Of a stretch of DNA of 64,000 bases, positions 1 to 8,078 are shown one piece after another (the stretch's first letter is position 1; every line of letters begins with the position of its first letter). The stretch is from Indolivaga capnocytophagoides DSM 22835 (GTDB lineage: Bacteria > Bacteroidota > Bacteroidia > Bacteroidales > Dysgonomonadaceae). The stretch is taken from the NCBI RefSeq assembly GCF_000426485.1, contig NZ_AUFL01000004.1:248001-312000 (forward strand). Reading direction: 5' to 3'. Both the position numbers and the translations under genes were made by a program. The notes under the pieces are model-generated. The model searched no databases, was not told the DNA's origin, and was given only the letters and a program-made list of their open reading frames with translations.

Positions 1-1059
1 CGGTAATAACCTGAAAACATTGGTACCAGTTGCACCCGTGAATATTTTTTCTTCAAAAAGAAGTTTGGTTCGCTTTTCTTTGATGGGTTCATCTAATTCT
101 ATACCTATAATGAGACCTCTTCCTCTTACTTCTTTTACTTTAGGTAATTTCTTCAATTCTGAGATCAGATAATCACCTATCGTTTTGGCGTTCTCTATTA
201 GATTCTCTTTCTTGAATATGTCAAGAACCGCTATTGCTGCCGCACAAGCCAGATGATTTCCTCCGAACGTTGTACCCAGCTGCCCATAAACAGCTTTAAA
301 CCTCGGATTGATTAAGACAGCAGCCATCGGAAAACCGTTTCCTATACCTTTTGCTACCGTTATTAGATCAGCCTCGATTCCTGCATATTGATGGGCGAAG
401 AATTTTCCGCTGCGTCCGTATCCTGATTGTATCTCATCCAGAATCAATATTGTACCTGTTTCGGTACAAATATCTCTGAGTTGTTTTAGAAATTCATCAT
501 GGGGTATATGTATGCCTGCAACACCTTGAATTCCTTCTATGATTACAGATGAGTATTCTTTTGTTTCGAGTTCCTTTTTTACAAACTCAATATCATTGAA
601 CGGAGCAAAGGTTGTATTACCTGATTGATTTACCGGAGCGCTATAAGCCGGTATATCGGTAACAGCTACAGTAACAGATGTACGTCCGTGAAATGCTTTA
701 CGGAAAGCAAGCACTTTTTTTCGTCCATTATGAAAAGATGCCAGCTTTATAGCATTTTCATTGGCTTCGGCTCCCGAGTTGATCAAAAATAGTTCGTAAT
801 CGGGGTAACCGCATTGCTCTCCTAGTTTCTGTGCCAATTCTTGTTGTAATTTATTTATTACTGAATTGGAATAAAATCCGAGTTTATTTAATTGATCAGT
901 TATCTTTTCCACATAATAAGGATGAGTATGACCAACCGAAATAACGGCATGACCTCCATATAGATCCAAATACTTGTTGCCTTTATCATCATATACATAG
1001 CAACCTTCTCCTTTTACGATATTTAAATCGAATAATGGAAATACATCGAATAGTTTCAT
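1..1059 (-). CDS. argD: Acetylornithine/succinylornithine aminotransferase, 3' end cut by window edge
   Basis: PLP-dependent class III aminotransferase that makes N-acylornithine from N-acylglutamate semialdehyde in arginine synthesis. Translating the minus strand from the ATG at 1059 gives 353 codons open to base 1, so only the last few dozen residues of a roughly 375-residue protein are missing. The early motif DLYGGHAVISVGHTHP, the DEIQSGYGRSG stretch and the PLP lysine in TVAKGIGNGFP (about K237) are typical of ArgD. It is the last visible gene of an arg cluster on this strand, after argR, the acyltransferase, argG, argC and a MutS-like gene. Bacteroidales make arginine through N-succinyl intermediates, so the physiological substrate may be succinylornithine; that is family knowledge, not visible here. 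A copy of the dispersed GGTCTnAGACC palindrome lies 20 nt upstream of the start. Confidence 0.93.
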   Translation of the reverse strand, partial: MKLFDVFPLFDLNIVKGEGCYVYDDKGNKYLDLYGGHAVISVGHTHPYYVEKITDQLNKLGFYSNSVINKLQQELAQKLGEQCGYPDYELFLINSGAEANENAIKLASFHNGRKKVLAFRKAFHGRTSVTVAVTDIPAYSAPVNQSGNTTFAPFNDIEFVKKELETKEYSSVIIEGIQGVAGIHIPHDEFLKQLRDICTETGTILILDEIQSGYGRSGKFFAHQYAGIEADLITVAKGIGNGFPMAAVLINPRFKAVYGQLGTTFGGNHLACAAAIAVLDIFKKENLIENAKTIGDYLISELKKLPKVKEVRGRGLIIGIELDEPIKEKRTKLLFEEKIFTGATGTNVFRLLP

Positions 1060-1078
1060 ATCTTGCTTTTATAATTTA

Positions 1079-1089
1079 GGTCTTAGACC
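1079..1089. repeat. Dispersed palindrome GGTCTTAGACC
   Basis: Perfect 11-bp dyad, 13 bp with the outer A and T, 20 nt upstream of the argD start codon. Confidence 0.7.
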
Positions 1090-1243
1090 TCTTTCTGTTT
1101 ATTTTTCAAAAAGGTAACAAAAGTTGCAGATAAATTGCATTTCTTCTGTTGTATCCTTTTTAATTTATAGAGAGCATCCTACTATCTCTACCGCTTTTTT
1201 GTATAGATAAAAAATTGATACTAATTCTGTTTGACGAACCAAC

Positions 1244-2599
1244 CTAGTTCATGCTATTATTCGTCAAAACCTCATTAATCATTTCTACAACTCGCTCCCG
1301 TCGGATGATGTACATACCCAAGCGATCCGCCGAGACTCCATCTTTTAGTTTGTAAGTATAAACAGGATGCCCATTTTCTTCTTTTATCTCAAAACATCTG
1401 AAACTTATATTTTCATTTACTTTCAGTTCTTCGGCGGCTTCTACAATATGCGTGGAAATTACAAAAAATGAGCTCTTGATCTGAGCAAATGCCGAGACAA
1501 TGGCTAAAGTACCATCGTAGGCATCTTTTACATTGGTTCCTCTGAATAATTCATCGAAAATCACTAACATATTACTATTTGTTTTCAATCGTTTAGCAAC
1601 ATGCTTAACCCTTAATACTTCCGCATAGAAATGGCTGTATCCTGATTCTAGATTATCCGAGATATTAATTGTTGTGCATAATCCCGATATCAGACTCATT
1701 CTGAAACTATCTGCGGGAACAGGAAAGCCTGCATGTGCCAAATACACAGCAACACCCAATGATTTCAGAAATGTTGATTTTCCTGCCATATTCGGGCCTG
1801 TTACAAATAATAGATTCGAGTCCTTTCCAAATTCAATATCATTAGATACAGCATTAGTCACAAAAGGATGAAATAGTTTTTCTGCTTTTAGACAATTCTC
1901 TGATTGCGGAAGAACCTCAGGATAACAGAATTTGTATTCCTGAGCAGCCTTTGCTATAGCCAAATAAGCATCATATTCATAAATTAATTCGAAAATAAAT
2001 TGAAGGTTTCTTTGTTGCGAATACCTGAATATGTAATTATACTCTGCTATATCATAAGCTTTTATATCTTTTATATCAAGTAAGACTTTCATTTCAGGAA
2101 TACTCAATATACTGAATACTTTTTCATTGTTTTTCAGAAAAAGATTAGGATATGCTCCCTCTGATTTCACTTCTAATTCTTTGCAAAATTTGTATAGTTT
2201 CTGCAATATGGAAATGATAGATTTTACACCTTTTTCAACGACAAAATAATTTTCGCTTGATCTCAACTTGTTCAATAACTGATTATTTATCGGACGCCAT
2301 ATTTTAGTCGGACGTCTCAAAGAATATTCTCTATGCTTCTGGTAATATTCGGCAAAACTGAGAGTATCCTTATCTATATCAAGATCTATCGGCAGATGAT
2401 CTTGGAAAAAAGAAATAGCATCTTTTCTATCGTTTATAGCATCGAGATCTGTCAGCGGAACAGATAAAAACTGATGAAGTTTACTCTGTCCTCCCTTACA
2501 TGTAGTAAAGTCAAACAACCCGAAAATAGATTTAGAATCTTGACTTGCTGCAAAAATATCCAAATCTTTCTTTGTCTGTATATCAACCTCGAATGCCAT
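1244..2599 (-). CDS. MutS-family ATPase without mismatch-recognition domain
   Basis: A 451-residue protein with the core (clamp/lever) and ATPase domains of MutS but no N-terminal mismatch-binding or connector domain. Walker A is GPNMAGKST at residues 268-276, Walker B is LVIFDE at 345-350 followed by LFRGTN, and the H-loop is STHIVE near 382. Mismatch-repair MutS is about 850 residues, so this is one of the short MutS-like proteins of Bacteroidota, whose function is not established. The start at 2599 gives MAFEVDIQTKKDLDIF. It lies between argC and argD on the same strand, so it is probably cotranscribed with the arg genes; a functional link is unproven. A degenerate copy of the dispersed palindrome lies 32 nt upstream. 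Confidence 0.85.
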   Translation of the reverse strand: MAFEVDIQTKKDLDIFAASQDSKSIFGLFDFTTCKGGQSKLHQFLSVPLTDLDAINDRKDAISFFQDHLPIDLDIDKDTLSFAEYYQKHREYSLRRPTKIWRPINNQLLNKLRSSENYFVVEKGVKSIISILQKLYKFCKELEVKSEGAYPNLFLKNNEKVFSILSIPEMKVLLDIKDIKAYDIAEYNYIFRYSQQRNLQFIFELIYEYDAYLAIAKAAQEYKFCYPEVLPQSENCLKAEKLFHPFVTNAVSNDIEFGKDSNLLFVTGPNMAGKSTFLKSLGVAVYLAHAGFPVPADSFRMSLISGLCTTINISDNLESGYSHFYAEVLRVKHVAKRLKTNSNMLVIFDELFRGTNVKDAYDGTLAIVSAFAQIKSSFFVISTHIVEAAEELKVNENISFRCFEIKEENGHPVYTYKLKDGVSADRLGMYIIRRERVVEMINEVLTNNSMN

Positions 2600-2631
2600 A
2601 TTGTATAGTTTAAGTAAATAAAACGAACTAA

Positions 2632-2642
2632 GGTTTCAGACC
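2632..2642. repeat. Dispersed palindrome, variant GGTTTCAGACC
   Basis: One arm mismatch. It lies 32 nt upstream of the MutS-like start codon; read on the gene's strand it is GGTCTGAAACC. Confidence 0.55.
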
Positions 2643-2716
2643 TACTTATTGCTTTGGTAAGTAAAGCTGCCAAAGTCTGTTATAAACTAAAATAATATTT
2701 ATCTTAGACCAAAGCT

Positions 2717-2727
2717 GGTCTGATACC
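2717..2727. repeat. Dispersed palindrome, variant GGTCTGATACC
   Basis: Directly abuts the argC stop codon (TAA at 2730-2728). A nearby half-site, TTAGACC at 2704-2710, gives a second partial dyad. Confidence 0.5.
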
Positions 2728-3696
2728 TTAAAAAGCAGATGCTTTTAATGCTAATCCTTCTTTTTCACTCAGACCAAACATCAGATTCATATTGTGAACA
2801 GCCTGTCCCGATGCTCCTTTTACGAGATTGTCAATACAAGAGAGTATCAGAAGCTTATTTCCGTGCTTTTCAAGATATAATACACATTTATTAGTATTAA
2901 CTACTTGTTTGAGATCCGGATTTTTATCTGAGACGATTACAAACGGACTTTCTTTGTAATAATCTAGATACAATTTTTCAGCATATTCCACACTTTCTTC
3001 AAAATTTAAATACACAGATGCAAAAATACCTCTTGTAAAGTTTCCCCTAACGGGTATAAAGTTAATATCTTCCGAGAAATTATGCTGCAAATGGAGTAAC
3101 GATTGCTTTATTTCTGTCAGATGTTGATGTTCGAATGCCTTGTATACCGATATATTGTTCTCTCTCCAGCTGAAATGCGATGTTGCACCTGGTTTTACTC
3201 CTGCTCCCGTTGATCCCGTTATTGCATTTACATGTACTTCCGAGTTCAGGAGCTGTGCTTTTGCCAATGGTAGCAAAGCTAATTGAATAGCTGTTGCAAA
3301 GCATCCCGGATTGGCTATTCGAGAAGCTTTCTTTATTTCGTTTTTATTTAGTTCCGGCAGCCCGTATACAAAACTGTGCTCCGAAGACTCTTTTCTGTAA
3401 TCAGTGGATAAGTCTATTAATCTGAGATTTGATGGGATTTCATTTGCTTCCAGAAACTTCTTTGTGTCTCCATGTGCGGTACAGAAAAACAATACATCTA
3501 TTTTATTGTATGGGAGTTGATCTGTAAAAAGCATATCGGTTTCACCAAGTAAACCTCCATGAACATCAGTCAGCTTATTTCCGGCATTACTGGTACTGTT
3601 AACAAAGACAAGTTCTACTTGCGGATGATTAATCAATAGTCTGATCAGTTCTCCTGCAGTATATCCTGCCCCACCTATAATTCCTGCTTTTATCAT
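2728..3696 (-). CDS. argC: N-acetyl-gamma-glutamyl-phosphate reductase
   Basis: NADPH-dependent reduction of N-acylglutamyl phosphate to the semialdehyde, the third step of arginine synthesis. The Rossmann motif IIGGAGYTAGE opens the protein, and the catalytic cysteine lies in ANPGCFATA (C132 counted from the start used here). I start at the ATG at 3696 (MIKAGIIGG), since family members begin directly with the nucleotide-binding strand; the open frame runs on to 3729 and a second ATG sits at 3699. Length of about 322 residues is normal for the short ArgC type. It follows argG by 72 nt, with a dispersed palindrome between, and its own stop codon touches another copy. Confidence 0.95.
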   Translation of the reverse strand: MIKAGIIGGAGYTAGELIRLLINHPQVELVFVNSTSNAGNKLTDVHGGLLGETDMLFTDQLPYNKIDVLFFCTAHGDTKKFLEANEIPSNLRLIDLSTDYRKESSEHSFVYGLPELNKNEIKKASRIANPGCFATAIQLALLPLAKAQLLNSEVHVNAITGSTGAGVKPGATSHFSWRENNISVYKAFEHQHLTEIKQSLLHLQHNFSEDINFIPVRGNFTRGIFASVYLNFEESVEYAEKLYLDYYKESPFVIVSDKNPDLKQVVNTNKCVLYLEKHGNKLLILSCIDNLVKGASGQAVHNMNLMFGLSEKEGLALKASAF

Positions 3697-3757
3697 CATT
3701 ATTGTATTTTCAAGTTGTAATAAACTCATGTTATGATATTTATCATATAAACAAATA

Positions 3758-3768
3758 GGTCTGAGACC
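3758..3768. repeat. Dispersed palindrome GGTCTGAGACC
   Basis: Perfect dyad, 13 bp with outer A/T, in the argG-argC gap. The argG stop codon (TAA, 3771-3769) is contiguous with it. On the plus strand it shows the consensus AATAGGTCTGAGACCTTA. Confidence 0.75.
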
Positions 3769-4968
3769 TTATTCTCCATTTTTCTTCTGAACCGCATGAT
3801 AAATTTTGTTCGGAATAGAATAAATCTTCGTAAAGCCTTTTGCATCATCCGATGTCCATGCTTTATTAACCTCTCCATATTCTCCAAAGTCAGCTTTCAT
3901 CAAGTCATAATCACTTTCTACACCGACAAGGGTATAATGATACGGTTTCAGTTCCACAATTACTTTACCCGTTACATTCCGTTGAGAGCTTTCTAGCATA
4001 GCTTCAATATCACGCATAACAGGTTCAAGATATTGAGCCTCGTGAAGAAACATTCCATACCAGTTACCAACCTGATCCTTCCAATATTGCTGCCATTTAG
4101 ATAAAGTATGCTTTTCCAACATCTTATGTGCATTAATGATAACAAGCGGAGCAGCAGCTTCAAAACCTACACGACCTTTGATACCAATGATAGTGTCACC
4201 GATATGCATATCTCGTCCTATAGCATAAGCCGATGCCAGTTCTTCAACCTTGTTGATGGCTTCTATCTTATTATTATATTTTACTCCATTTATTCCACTT
4301 ATCTCTCCGTTTACAAAATTTAGAGTTAAAGTTTCGGAACCATTTTTTTGTAATTGAGAAGGATACGCACTTTCGGGTAAAGTCTGGTTGGATTTGAGAG
4401 TTTCCTTGCCACCAATACTTGTACCCCAGAGCCCCTTATTGATAGAATATTCCATCTTAGTGAAGTCTGCTTCATATCCGTGCTTTTTCAGATAATCTAT
4501 TTCATATTCACGGGTAAGAATCATATCTCGGGTTGGAGTAATAATTTCTATTCCGGGAGCTAATACATCGAATGTCAGATCAAAACGCACCTGATCGTTT
4601 CCAGCACCCGTACTTCCATGAGCAACAGCATCTGCTTCTATTTCTTTTGCATAATTGATAATAGCTATAGCTTGAAAAATACGCTCCGAACTAACGGAGA
4701 TCGGATATGTACCATTTCGTAATACATTTCCAAAGATCATGTATTTGATACTTTTCTCGTAATACTCCTGAGTTACATCAAGAGCTACATGCTTTACAGC
4801 CCCCAGCTTATAAGCTTTTTCTTCTATTATTTTCAGTTCGGCTTCCGAAAAACCGCCTGTATTAGCAATGGCTGTATATACATCATATCCTTTTTCTTCT
4901 GATAAGTATTTGGCACAGAACGATGTGTCCAAACCTCCGCTAAATGCTAAAACAACTTTCTTTTTCAT
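3769..4968 (-). CDS. argG: Argininosuccinate synthase
   Basis: Joins citrulline and aspartate with ATP to give argininosuccinate. The N-terminal PP-loop AFSGGLDTSF (residues 8-17) is diagnostic of the ATP-pyrophosphatase fold, and GSTGAGNDQVRF is the conserved ArgG signature; 399 residues is the usual length. Second enzyme gene after the acyltransferase in the arg cluster, starting 71 nt downstream of that gene's stop. Shares its stop codon boundary with a dispersed palindrome. Confidence 0.96.
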   Translation of the reverse strand: MKKKVVLAFSGGLDTSFCAKYLSEEKGYDVYTAIANTGGFSEAELKIIEEKAYKLGAVKHVALDVTQEYYEKSIKYMIFGNVLRNGTYPISVSSERIFQAIAIINYAKEIEADAVAHGSTGAGNDQVRFDLTFDVLAPGIEIITPTRDMILTREYEIDYLKKHGYEADFTKMEYSINKGLWGTSIGGKETLKSNQTLPESAYPSQLQKNGSETLTLNFVNGEISGINGVKYNNKIEAINKVEELASAYAIGRDMHIGDTIIGIKGRVGFEAAAPLVIINAHKMLEKHTLSKWQQYWKDQVGNWYGMFLHEAQYLEPVMRDIEAMLESSQRNVTGKVIVELKPYHYTLVGVESDYDLMKADFGEYGEVNKAWTSDDAKGFTKIYSIPNKIYHAVQKKNGE

Positions 4969-5039
4969 CTTTGTTTATTTTTTGTAAGAGCAAGAGCTTA
5001 AAATACAAAAGGTGATTCATATTCTAAACTTTTGTTCGT

Positions 5040-5708
5040 TTATTTAGAGGGTCTGAGACCCTTTTCTTCTTTTCGTATTTTTTTGACAAGTTCTTTTATT
5101 ATGGGCTTATCTTTGTGCGTCTCCGGATCGTAAAGCATCGCTGTGCATATGCAGTATTTGCGATCAGTACGTTCCAGGACATCATGATTTTTACAGCCTT
5201 GACATCCACGCCAGAATGCTTCATCATCAGTTAGCTGGGCAAATGTAACGGGAACATATCCCAATTCGGTATTTATTTTCATGACAGCAGCCCCTGATGT
5301 AAGACCAAAAACTTTTGCCTCAGGATAGCGAGCTCTACATAGAGCAAAAGCCATTTGCTTAATTTTTTTAGCTAAACCATGTCCTCTGAATTTGTCAACT
5401 ACAATTAACCCCGAGTTTGCAACAAACTGTTTGTTACCCCAAGTTTCTATATAACAAAATCCGGCAAATTCATCTCCTGCCAATGCAATTATGGCTTTGC
5501 CTTCTTTCATTTTTAATTCCACATATTCCGGCGATCTTTTAGCAATGCCAGTTCCGCGGACTTTGGCGGCAGCTTCTATTGTATCCAATATCGTCTGAAC
5601 ATATCTGATATGTTCTTCAGTGGCAATGTTGATCGTAATATCTACATCAACCCCTATTTTTTGTTCTGTTTCCATCTTTTTATCGATCGATAAAATATTG
5701 TTGATCAT
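5040..5708 (-). CDS. GNAT-family acyltransferase of the arg operon, probable N-acylglutamate synthase
   Basis: A 222-residue GNAT-fold protein. The acetyl-CoA binding loop is seen as FRGHGLAKKI near residue 117. A C-terminal cysteine cluster (WRGCQGCKNHD and KYCICT) is unusual for GNATs. The ATG at 5708 overlaps the argR stop in ATGA, so the two are translationally coupled. No argA or argJ is seen here. Bacteroidales use N-succinylated intermediates, and from memory the Bacteroides thetaiotaomicron gene in this position was implicated by mutant fitness as the missing glutamate acyltransferase, so I infer glutamate N-succinyl/acetyltransferase. Start could also be the internal METEQ codon (residue 12). 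The last codons (GLRP) are written by a copy of the dispersed palindrome. Confidence 0.75.
   Translation of the reverse strand: MINNILSIDKKMETEQKIGVDVDITINIATEEHIRYVQTILDTIEAAAKVRGTGIAKRSPEYVELKMKEGKAIIALAGDEFAGFCYIETWGNKQFVANSGLIVVDKFRGHGLAKKIKQMAFALCRARYPEAKVFGLTSGAAVMKINTELGYVPVTFAQLTDDEAFWRGCQGCKNHDVLERTDRKYCICTAMLYDPETHKDKPIIKELVKKIRKEEKGLRPSK
5050..5060. repeat. Dispersed palindrome GGTCTGAGACC inside a coding region
   Basis: Perfect dyad extending to AGGGTCTGAGACCCT (5048-5062). It lies inside the last codons of the arg acyltransferase gene, where it encodes Gly-Leu-Arg-Pro, 82 nt upstream of the argG start. Confidence 0.7.
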
Positions 5709-6169
5709 TGAATATTTGGTATAAACATAGATAGAGATGTAATTACATCTTCTCTACTTACATTTTCTTTGGGTATTAATAATATTGTATCATCCCCGGC
5801 TACGGTACCGAGTATAGTACGGGTTGCTTTGTGATCTATTTCTCCGGCAATAGCCATTGCATATCCCGGTCGAGTTTTGATAACAGCTAAGTGACCTGAA
5901 AATTCTATACTGATAAATCCATAAGCAGACAGACCACCTCTTTCTCCCAAAATATGACTATCAATCGAATTTTCCGTCAATTGATAAGCATATCCTCCAG
6001 ATGTAGTAGGTGCTTTGACGATCTTCATCTCCTTAATATCTCTGGATAGTGTCGCCTGAGTCACATCATATCCCTTACTTATCAATATATTAAGGAGTAT
6101 ATCCTGACTGGTTACATCGGTAGAAAGAATTGCATCTTTAATTGCCTTGTGTCTGTTTTTTTTACTCAT
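5705..6169 (-). CDS. argR: Arginine repressor
   Basis: Arginine-sensing transcription factor; hexameric in the family, it binds ARG boxes when arginine is present. N-terminal winged helix: DVTQATLSRDIKEM is the recognition region. C-terminal oligomerisation and arginine-binding domain: GTVAGDDTILLI, with the GDD motif. I start at the ATG at 6169 (MSKKNRHKAI), which gives 154 residues, the usual ArgR length. The longer frame from 6199 would put the start inside the promoter: a -7 box TAAATTTG lies at 6204-6197 on this strand. First gene of the arg cluster; overlaps the next gene by ATGA. An inverted repeat on its promoter suggests autorepression. Confidence 0.94.
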   Translation of the reverse strand: MSKKNRHKAIKDAILSTDVTSQDILLNILISKGYDVTQATLSRDIKEMKIVKAPTTSGGYAYQLTENSIDSHILGERGGLSAYGFISIEFSGHLAVIKTRPGYAMAIAGEIDHKATRTILGTVAGDDTILLIPKENVSREDVITSLSMFIPNIQ

Positions 6170-6196
6170 ATCCTGAATAATTATACAATATTGATG

Positions 6197-6223
6197 CAAA
6201 TTTATACATAAAAAATGTATAAA
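6197..6223 (-). promoter_or_regulatory. argR promoter -7 box overlapped by ARG-box-like operator
   Basis: On the minus strand TAAATTTG (6204-6197) matches the Bacteroidota -7 consensus TAnnTTTG. It overlaps a perfect inverted repeat, arms TTTATACAT (6201-6209) and ATGTATAAA (6215-6223) with a 5-A spacer. Size and AT-rich make-up resemble ARG boxes, so ArgR could occlude its own promoter. No clear -33 TTTG is seen. Confidence 0.65.
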
Positions 6224-6333
6224 CTATATTTTTCAATTAAAAAAATGAATATTTACAATAATTTTACATACTCTTTACGAGAACTGAAAATTAATCCATT
6301 TTGAATGATCTTTATTCTTCTGTATTATAATTA

Positions 6334-6387
6334 TAATCAACATAAAAGGAGATGTGTAATATTACACATCTCCTTTTATGTTGATTA
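6334..6387 (-). terminator. 54-bp perfect palindrome after dnaB
   Basis: Arms 6334-6360 and 6361-6387 are perfect 27-bp reverse complements with no spacer. Lies between the dnaB stop (6424) and the argR promoter, so it most simply ends dnaB transcription. There is no strong U-tract, which is unusual for an intrinsic terminator. Confidence 0.6.
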
Positions 6388-6423
6388 ATCTATCAGATTA
6401 ACTTCTCTATAAATAAAGTGAGG

Positions 6424-7944
6424 TTAGAAGGGAACAACATCGTTTCCGCCAATCGGAGGGAAATTATTATTTGAAGCCTCGATCTGAGGTGATGAGTTCA
6501 TGCGTGACCCAAATTGAGAGTCATTATTATATTCGTCTTCAATATTCTGAAAACGTGCAAATTCGCTTTTAAATCTGAGTAAAACATCTGCTGTAGCACC
6601 ATTACGGTGTTTGGCGATAATAATTTCGGCAAGTCCAACTAGAGAGTTACCTTTTTCATCTTCCAATATTTTATAATACTCCGGACGGTGAATAAAGCAT
6701 ACCATATCGGCATCCTGTTCAATGGCTCCGGATTCACGAAGGTCAGACAACTGCGGACGCTTACCTTCTGCTCCTGTACGTCCTTCAACTCCACGATTTA
6801 ACTGAGACAAGGCTATAATGGGAATGTTCAACTCTTTAGCTAATCCTTTTAATGAACGGGAGATCATACTCACTTCCTGTTCACGGCTACCATAGTTCAT
6901 TCCACTGGCATTCATCAACTGTAGGTAGTCAATAATTATCATTTTGATACCATGTTCCCGAGATAGTCGTCTGGCTTTTGTCCTTAATTCAAAGACTGAT
7001 AAACTGGGAGTATCATCAACAAACAAGGGAGCATCATATAATTCTTTTATCTTAAAATCGAGCTGCTCCCATTCGTAAGGGGCTAGTTGTCCGTTTTTGA
7101 TTTTTTCACCGGGAATTTCACACGTATTTACAATCAAACGATTAACAAGCTGAACATTGGACATCTCGAGAGAAAACAAAGCTACAGGATAATTATAGGT
7201 TACAGCCATATTTTTAGCCATGGAAAGGACAAAAGCTGTTTTCCCCATCGCCGGACGAGCTGCAATAATCACAAGGTCGGAATTTTGCCAGCCTGAAGTT
7301 ATTTTATCCAGATTATTAAATCCGGTTTGCAGTCCACTCAAACCTTCCGGGCGATTTGCTGCTATTTCAAGTAAGTTTAAAGCTTCTTTAATAACCGGAT
7401 TTATCTGCGTTACATCCTTCTTTACATTGCCCTGAGATATTTCAAATAGCTTACTTTCGGCTTCCTGCATTAAATCGTCAACATCAGATGTTTCATCAAA
7501 TGCTTTATTGGTTATATCCGATGAAAAACCAATAAGCTCACGAGCCAGATATTTTTGAGCTATAATTCGCGCATGAAACTCAATATGTGCGGCAGAAGCT
7601 ACTTTTTCGGTTAACTGTGCAATATACATCGGACCTCCGACAGCATCAAGTTCTCCTGTCTTGCGTAATTCTTCTACTATAGTGAGCATATCTACTGGAG
7701 CCTGTTTAGAGGCTAAGGCCACAACTGCTCTATAAACAATTTTATGAATATCATCATAAAAACTGTCGGGCTTAAGGATATCACTTACCTGAGAGTATGC
7801 ATCCTTTTCTAGCATCAGAGCACCCAGAACAGCTTCTTCTAGCTCTCTTGCCTGTGGTTGAATCCTCCCTATTTCTGATAACGGCTGATTATTTTCTTTG
7901 CCACGCCCTTTATTATTGTAACGTTGACCCTTTTTATTATCCAT
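6424..7944 (-). CDS. dnaB: Replicative DNA helicase
   Basis: Hexameric 5'-3' helicase that unwinds the replication fork. N-terminal DnaB domain about residues 30-135; RecA-like ATPase domain with Walker A ARPAMGKTA (229-237), the Walker B-like MIIIDYLQLM, and the late DnaB motif ADMVCFIHRPEYY. A basic, Asn/Gly-rich stretch opens the protein and a low-complexity tail ends it; 506 residues is normal. No intein is visible. A promoter (TTTG at 7997-7994, 18 nt, TATCTTTG at 7975-7968 on the minus strand) lies just upstream, giving a leader of about 15-20 nt. A perfect palindrome follows the stop. Confidence 0.97.
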   Translation of the reverse strand: MDNKKGQRYNNKGRGKENNQPLSEIGRIQPQARELEEAVLGALMLEKDAYSQVSDILKPDSFYDDIHKIVYRAVVALASKQAPVDMLTIVEELRKTGELDAVGGPMYIAQLTEKVASAAHIEFHARIIAQKYLARELIGFSSDITNKAFDETSDVDDLMQEAESKLFEISQGNVKKDVTQINPVIKEALNLLEIAANRPEGLSGLQTGFNNLDKITSGWQNSDLVIIAARPAMGKTAFVLSMAKNMAVTYNYPVALFSLEMSNVQLVNRLIVNTCEIPGEKIKNGQLAPYEWEQLDFKIKELYDAPLFVDDTPSLSVFELRTKARRLSREHGIKMIIIDYLQLMNASGMNYGSREQEVSMISRSLKGLAKELNIPIIALSQLNRGVEGRTGAEGKRPQLSDLRESGAIEQDADMVCFIHRPEYYKILEDEKGNSLVGLAEIIIAKHRNGATADVLLRFKSEFARFQNIEDEYNNDSQFGSRMNSSPQIEASNNNFPPIGGNDVVPF

Positions 7945-7967
7945 TTCTCTTTCACGTTTTGCTACTT

Positions 7968-7997
7968 CAAAGATAATTCAAATATGTCAGTCTCAAA
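7968..7997 (-). promoter_or_regulatory. dnaB promoter
   Basis: Minus strand: TTTG at 7997-7994, 18-nt spacer, TATCTTTG at 7975-7968, matching TTTG-N(19-21)-TAnnTTTG but one base short in the spacer. A second TAnnTTTG match (TACTTTTG, 8001-7994) overlaps the -33 element. Confidence 0.5.
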
Positions 7998-8044
7998 AGT
8001 AAAGTTATTGACACGAAATGAACAATTGCTAACAAGAAAAATAA

Positions 8045-8073
8045 AAACCGCCATCAATTATTGAGGACGGTTT
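8045..8073 (-). terminator. Intrinsic terminator after gldB-like gene
   Basis: AAACCG (8045-8050) pairs with CGGTTT (8068-8073), with inner TCAA/TTGA, and T-rich sequence follows on the minus strand. It lies 6 nt past the lipoprotein stop codon and separates that gene from dnaB. Confidence 0.75.
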
Positions 8074-8078
8074 CATTT

